This document shows positions 7,034 through 10,615 of a stretch of DNA of 10,615 bases, one piece after another. Below the pieces are notes generated by a model that did no database searches, was not told where the DNA came from, and was given only the letters and a program-made list of their open reading frames with translations. The DNA lies in the NCBI GenBank assembly GCA_937973575.1, contig CALJKH010000073.1, positions 1-10,615 on the forward strand. The letters run 5' to 3'. The position numbers were made by a program, and so were the translations under genes. Within the stretch, counting starts at the first letter, position 1. The number at the start of each line of letters is the position of its first letter. Origin of the DNA: an uncultured Solirubrobacterales bacterium (lineage in GTDB: Bacteria; Actinomycetota; Thermoleophilia; Solirubrobacterales; Solirubrobacteraceae).

Positions 7034-8860
7034 ATGGCTGACCAATCCTTAATCCGTAACTTCTCGATCATCGCCCACATTGATCACGGCAAGTCAACGC
7101 TCGCCGACAGGATCCTTGAGGTAACGCGAACAGTCGCTGCCCGAGACATGAAGGCGCAGCTGCTTGATTCGATGGACCTTGAGCGGGAGCGGGGGATCAC
7201 GATCAAGGCTCAGGCTGTGCGCGTTCTCTACGACGCTGCCGACGGGCAGACGTACACGCTGCATCTGATCGACACGCCTGGCCACGTTGACTTCACCTAT
7301 GAGGTCTCCCGCTCACTTGCCGCGTGTGAGGGCGCGCTTCTCGTTGTTGACGCTTCGCAGGGAGTGGAGGCTCAGACAGTTGCAAATACCTACCTCGCAG
7401 TTGACTCGGGGCTTGAGCTCATTCCGTGCCTCAACAAGATTGACCTTCCAGGCGCAGAGCCAGACCGCGTTGCGGCAGAGGTAAGCGAGCTGATCGGCGA
7501 GTCCCCCGATGGAGTGCGAAGGATCAGCGCTAAGACCGGTGACGGTGTGACCGAGGTCCTCGAGGAGCTTGTTAAGCGCGTTCCACCTCCTGGCGGCGAC
7601 CCAGATGCGCCCGCACGAGCACTCATCTTCGATTCAGAGTTCGACCAGTACCGCGGTGTTATTGCCTATGTGCGGGTTGTCGACGGGGTCTTTAAGCAAG
7701 GCGAGGAGATCCTTGCGATGCAGGCTGGAACAAAGGCCGACATTGATGAGATCGGCGTTTTCACTCCGCGGATGACCAAGCTGACTCAGATGGCGGCTGG
7801 TGAGGTGGGATATGTAATCACCGGCATTAAGGACGTCAGCATGCTCAAGGTCGGCGACACGCTTACGACTCTGAGCAAGCCTGCCAGCGAGCCGCTCCCC
7901 GGCTATCGCGAGGTCAAGCCGATGGTCTTCTGTGGACTCTTCCCGACAGACGCTGATGACTACCCGGGCCTGCGTGATGCCCTCGAGAAGCTCACGCTCA
8001 ACGACGCTGCTCTTTCCTGGGAGCCTGAAACCTCCGATGCCCTTGGCTTCGGTTTCCGCATTGGCTTTCTCGGGCTGCTCCACATGGACATTGTTCGAGA
8101 GCGGCTCGAGCGCGAGTACGACCTTGACCTGCTTGCCACGATGCCATCGGTGGAGTTCTCAGTCCTCACCACGGCTGGTGAAACCCTTGAGGTTCACAAC
8201 CCATACTCAATGCCAGACCCCGGTTCAATCGACCACATCTTGGAGCCCTGCATCACGGCGTCAGTGATCACTCCGAAGGAGTACATCGGGCAAGTCATGG
8301 AACTCTGCCAGGAGCGCCGCGGGACTCACAACGGGATGCACTTCCTCTCGGCTGACCGAGTTCAGCTGACTTACGACCTTCCTCTTGCCGAAGTTGTCCT
8401 TGACTTCTTTGACCAGCTCAAGAGCCGCACTAAGGGCTACGCCTCGCTCGACTACGAAATTGGCGAGATGCGCGAAGCAGACATGGTCAAGCTCGACATC
8501 ATGCTCGCCGGCGAGCCTGTCGATGCGCTCTCAATGATCGTCCACCGCGACAAGGCCTATGACGCGGGTCGCTTGATGACAGAGCGACTTTCGGAGCGGA
8601 TTCCAAGGCAGCAGTACGACGTTCCGGTGCAGGCAGCGATCGGCGCCAAGATCATTGCCCGCGAGACAATCAAGGCCTTCCGTAAGGACGTGACACAGAA
8701 GTGTTACGGCGGCGACATCTCCCGTAAGCGCAAGCTCCTCCAGAAGCAGAAGGAAGGAAAGAAGCGCATGAAGCAGGTAGGGCGCGTGGAGATTCCTCAG
8801 GAGGCCTTCCTCGCAGTTCTCGAACTCGGCGACGGCGGCGACTCCGGCAACAAGCGCTGA
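7034..8860 (+). CDS. lepA: Elongation factor 4 (LepA), ribosome-associated GTPase
   Basis: Translational GTPase related to EF-G that acts on the ribosome; proposed roles are back-translocation under stress and assistance in 30S biogenesis or initiation. The 608-residue length is normal for the family. The G motifs are all present: G1 AHIDHGKS (residues 14-21), G2 RGITIK (53-58), G3 DTPGH (80-84), G4 NKID (134-137) and G5 SAK (165-167). The catalytic histidine of DTPGH is present. The LepA-specific C-terminal domain is recognisable from KCYGGDISRKRKLLQKQKEG and GRVEIPQEAFLAVL close to the end. ATG at 7034 gives the standard N-terminus (S-L-I-R-N-F-S-I-I-A-H-I-D-H). It is 45 bp after the DnaC-like gene and 52 bp before hrcA; many actinobacteria have hemW in the latter position, which is empty here. 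No defects seen. Confidence 0.97.
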   Translation: MADQSLIRNFSIIAHIDHGKSTLADRILEVTRTVAARDMKAQLLDSMDLERERGITIKAQAVRVLYDAADGQTYTLHLIDTPGHVDFTYEVSRSLAACEGALLVVDASQGVEAQTVANTYLAVDSGLELIPCLNKIDLPGAEPDRVAAEVSELIGESPDGVRRISAKTGDGVTEVLEELVKRVPPPGGDPDAPARALIFDSEFDQYRGVIAYVRVVDGVFKQGEEILAMQAGTKADIDEIGVFTPRMTKLTQMAAGEVGYVITGIKDVSMLKVGDTLTTLSKPASEPLPGYREVKPMVFCGLFPTDADDYPGLRDALEKLTLNDAALSWEPETSDALGFGFRIGFLGLLHMDIVRERLEREYDLDLLATMPSVEFSVLTTAGETLEVHNPYSMPDPGSIDHILEPCITASVITPKEYIGQVMELCQERRGTHNGMHFLSADRVQLTYDLPLAEVVLDFFDQLKSRTKGYASLDYEIGEMREADMVKLDIMLAGEPVDALSMIVHRDKAYDAGRLMTERLSERIPRQQYDVPVQAAIGAKIIARETIKAFRKDVTQKCYGGDISRKRKLLQKQKEGKKRMKQVGRVEIPQEAFLAVLELGDGGDSGNKR

Positions 8861-8877
8861 GTGTGTTCGGGCACGGT

Positions 8878-8896
8878 AGGGCGTTAGCTCTGCCCT
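8878..8896. repeat. Short inverted repeat upstream of hrcA
   Basis: AGGGC at 8878-8882 and GCCCT at 8892-8896 form a perfect 5 bp inverted repeat with a 9-base spacer, directly before the -10-like box of hrcA. It could be a small hairpin at the end of lepA or part of an operator. The stem is too short, and the downstream T content too low, to call it a terminator. Confidence 0.3.
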
Positions 8897-8912
8897 TATC
8901 CTTGAGTGTCCA
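8884..8912. promoter_or_regulatory. Degenerate CIRCE-like half-sites at the hrcA promoter
   Basis: CIRCE, the HrcA operator, has the consensus TTAGCACTC, nine bases, GAGTGCTAA. Here TTAGCTCTG (8884-8892; 7 of 9 match) and GAGTGTCCA (8904-8912; 6 of 9 match) lie in the right order immediately before hrcA, but the spacer is 11 rather than 9 bases. Position at the hrcA start is where autoregulation would be expected. The mismatches and spacer length make this a tentative call. Confidence 0.25.
8897..8902 (+). promoter_or_regulatory. Candidate -10 box for hrcA
   Basis: TATCCT ends 10 bp before the hrcA ATG, implying a leader of about 3-4 bases, again without a Shine-Dalgarno sequence. It falls in the spacer between the two CIRCE-like half-sites, so a repressor bound there would block the promoter. 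No convincing -35 box. Confidence 0.35.
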
Positions 8913-9926
8913 ATGCTGACCGATCGCCAGCAACTTGTCCTTCGCCTTGTCGTCGAACGTCATCTTGACGATGGATCGCCCGTGGGCTCGAAGGCACTTG
9001 CCCAGCATCTTGCTTGGGGTCCTTCCACGATCCGGTCAGAGCTTGCCGGTCTTGAGGACATTGGATTCCTTGACCATCCCCACACATCTGCGGGACGTGT
9101 CCCCACACAGGCTGGCTACCGCTTCGTTGTGGACCAGCTCCTGCGTGAGCGCAGCCCGAAGGCTTATGAGTTTGGGATCAGCGAAGCACGCGCTGAACTC
9201 GACGACGCGATGCGTGACGCCTCGGAGCAGCTTGCCGAGGCAACTCAGCTGCTCGCCATCGTCACAGCCCCTCCAGTTACCACCAGCACCGTTCAACGGA
9301 TTGAGTTGGTGCCAGTTCACGGCAACGGCCTTGCGATGGTCGTGATCACTTCCACAGGCGGAGTAACGAAGCGAGTTCTCCACTGCGACCGCGCTCTGGA
9401 CCCCGGTCTCGTCGCCTGGGCTGGCAGCTTCCTTAACGACAGGTTGATCGGCAAAGGACTTGGCGAGCGATCAATCCGGCGTCGCCTGACCGAGCCATCT
9501 CTAGGTCCCGGAGAGCAGTGGATCCTTGACCTGCTCGCTCCAGCTCTGACATCGATCGCTGAGACCGGTGAGGAGTCGCTCTTCGTTGACGGAGCATCTC
9601 GGATGGTGGAAGACCATCGTCTCGCTGACGAGTCGGAAATTGGAACTGTTGTTGCGATGCTGGAGCGGCGAGTCGAGCTGCTCTCAGCTCTCAAGGCAGC
9701 CCTGCCCGAGCCAGATGTGTTGGTCAGGATTGGACAGGAGAACGAAGCACCTGAGATGCGCTCGATGACGATGGTTGCTGCGAGCTACGGGCCGGTCCGC
9801 CGGTCCGTCGGCACGGTCTCAGTGCTTGGCCCGGTCAGGATGGACTACGCCAACGCCATCTCTGCCGTAAGGGCCGCATCTGCCGAGCTCTCAAGGGTCG
9901 TCGAAGACGTTTGGGACGAGGACTAG
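8913..9926 (+). CDS. hrcA: Heat-inducible transcription repressor HrcA
   Basis: Repressor of class I heat-shock genes (groESL, dnaK operons), which binds CIRCE operators and is kept active by the GroEL chaperonin. The 337-residue product has the N-terminal winged-helix domain (about residues 1-75): LTDRQQLVLRLVVERHLDDG, SPVGSKALA, PSTIRSELAGLEDIGFL and the strongly conserved wing PHTSAGRVPTQAGYRFVVD. The middle and C-terminal GAF-like and dimerisation regions follow, with SMTMVAASYGPVRRSVGTVS and VLGPVRMDYANAISAV near the end, both typical of HrcA. The ATG at 8913 gives exactly the family N-terminus. It is followed after 6 bp by dnaJ, so the two are almost certainly one operon, the common actinobacterial hrcA-dnaJ2 pair; dnaK and grpE are not adjacent. 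Confidence 0.96.
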   Translation: MLTDRQQLVLRLVVERHLDDGSPVGSKALAQHLAWGPSTIRSELAGLEDIGFLDHPHTSAGRVPTQAGYRFVVDQLLRERSPKAYEFGISEARAELDDAMRDASEQLAEATQLLAIVTAPPVTTSTVQRIELVPVHGNGLAMVVITSTGGVTKRVLHCDRALDPGLVAWAGSFLNDRLIGKGLGERSIRRRLTEPSLGPGEQWILDLLAPALTSIAETGEESLFVDGASRMVEDHRLADESEIGTVVAMLERRVELLSALKAALPEPDVLVRIGQENEAPEMRSMTMVAASYGPVRRSVGTVSVLGPVRMDYANAISAVRAASAELSRVVEDVWDED

Positions 9927-9932
9927 GCGAGC

Positions 9933-10615
9933 ATGCCACGCGACTTCTATGAGGTGCTTGGGGTATCTCGCGATGCTGACGAGAAGGAGATCCGTAAGGC
10001 GTTTAGGACGCTTGCGCGGGAGCTTCATCCGGATGTGAATCCCGAGCCCGACGCTGAGGACCGCTTTAAGGAGCTGGCTGAGGCTCACGAGGTTCTCTCT
10101 GATGCAGAGAGACGCGCGACTTACGACCGCTATGGGCATGAAGGACTCAAGGGCCAGGGTTGGAACCCGGGCTTTGAAGGCTTCGGCTCCTTCAGCGATC
10201 TGTTTAGTGCATTTTTCGGTGGTGGCGCCGGTGGGGGACAGCAGCAAGGGCAAGATCTAGGGATTGCAGTTGAGGTTTCGCTTGACGAGGCCTTTTCAGG
10301 TGTATCGAGGACTCTTGAGTACGAGGCAGTCGTTCCCTGTGACACGTGCAGCGGTTCAGGCGCTGAGCCGGGAACCGGATTCACAGGCTGTGGGCAATGC
10401 TCGGGTTCAGGTGCGGTGCGGTCCGTTCAGCGCAGTCCATTTGGGCAGATCGTTCGCGAATCGGTCTGTCCTTCATGCAGCGGGGCTGGGCGCACTCCAG
10501 AGGTTCCATGCGGTGATTGCGCTGGGCTCGGACGAGTCCAGGCTTCACAGACGATTGAAGTCGATATCCCGGCAGGGATCGACGACGGGCAGCGGATCAG
10601 ATCGGAAGAGCGTCG
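9933..10615 (+). CDS. dnaJ: DnaJ co-chaperone, 5' part; 3' end lost to adapter sequence
   Basis: Hsp40 co-chaperone that delivers substrates to DnaK and stimulates its ATPase. The ATG at 9933 starts MPRDFYEVLGVSRDADEKEI, a classic J domain with the HPD motif at residues 32-34 and YDRYGHEGL at its end. A short Gly/Phe-rich stretch (about 74-103) follows, then the four zinc-finger repeats CDTCSGSG, CGQCSGSG, CPSCSGAG and CGDCAGLG (first cysteines at residues 136, 153, 179 and 193), then the start of the C-terminal substrate domain (IEVDIPAGIDDGQRI). This is a type I DnaJ. Genuine sequence appears to end at 10598: codons from 10599 on are adapter-derived and do not match the family. An AGGCGAG stretch upstream may be a weak ribosome binding site. 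With hrcA directly before it, this is probably the DnaJ2-type gene. Confidence 0.95.
   Translation, partial: MPRDFYEVLGVSRDADEKEIRKAFRTLARELHPDVNPEPDAEDRFKELAEAHEVLSDAERRATYDRYGHEGLKGQGWNPGFEGFGSFSDLFSAFFGGGAGGGQQQGQDLGIAVEVSLDEAFSGVSRTLEYEAVVPCDTCSGSGAEPGTGFTGCGQCSGSGAVRSVQRSPFGQIVRESVCPSCSGAGRTPEVPCGDCAGLGRVQASQTIEVDIPAGIDDGQRIRSEER
10599..10615. other. Illumina TruSeq adapter remnant at the contig end (artefact)
   Basis: The last 17 bases, AGATCGGAAGAGCGTCG, are identical to the first 17 bases of the widely used Illumina TruSeq universal adapter as read through at the end of a short insert. The dnaJ reading frame stops resembling DnaJ at exactly this point: after GIDDGQRI the family normally continues with R plus a glycine-rich loop, whereas the window reads RSEER. 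One or two bases at the junction could be native. This is not biological sequence and marks a contig terminus. Confidence 0.93.

Noticed and set aside
7634..8083. Long antisense open frames opposite lepA and other genes (for example 149 codons here), considered as overlapping genes.
   Set aside because: They show no recognisable domain or membrane pattern, lie entirely opposite strongly conserved genes, and are common by chance at this base composition.

Overview
The window is a moderately high-GC stretch of conserved bacterial housekeeping genes, most likely from an actinobacterium. The order leuS, comEA, comEC, holA, rpsT (opposite strand), ... lepA, hrcA, dnaJ is the familiar actinobacterial arrangement. 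HrcA paired with a DnaJ (the DnaJ2-type pairing) and start codons lying close behind -10-like hexamers with no clear Shine-Dalgarno sequence also fit. A deep-branching class such as Thermoleophilia is possible but is a guess from general character, not from a diagnostic marker.

Layout: (1) 2-1387, the 3' half of leuS (leucyl-tRNA synthetase), cut by the window's left edge. (2) 1438-3138, DNA-uptake genes comEA and an unusually short comEC that consists only of the membrane 'competence' core. (3) 3151-4122, holA, the clamp-loader delta subunit, closely following comEC. (4) 4192-4455 minus, rpsT (ribosomal protein S20), convergent with holA and divergent from murJ. (5) 4508-6115, murJ, the lipid II flippase. 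(6) 6191-6988, a DnaC/DnaI-type AAA+ helicase-loader-like ATPase with an N-terminal four-cysteine cluster. (7) 7034-8860, lepA (EF4). (8) 8913-9926, hrcA, then 9933 to the end, a partial dnaJ. All real genes but rpsT are on the plus strand. Intergenic gaps are 6-75 bp, so there is no room for tRNA genes or other unexplained loci, and no gene-free stretch exceeds 300 bases. I saw no mobile elements, CRISPR arrays or phage genes, apart from the phage-related ancestry typical of DnaC-like loaders.

Functionally the genes serve translation (leuS, rpsT, lepA), replication (holA, the DnaC-like loader), DNA uptake (comEA, comEC), the cell wall (murJ) and heat-shock control (hrcA, dnaJ). I do not see a novel multi-gene system. 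The points that deserve attention are: the last 17 bases are an exact match to the start of a common Illumina TruSeq adapter, so the dnaJ 3' end is artefactual; ComEC lacks both its OB-fold and metallo-beta-lactamase domains; murJ and a DnaC-like gene sit between rpsT and lepA while hemW is missing from its usual place; several genes look leaderless; and rpsT and murJ may share a symmetric, overlapping divergent promoter.
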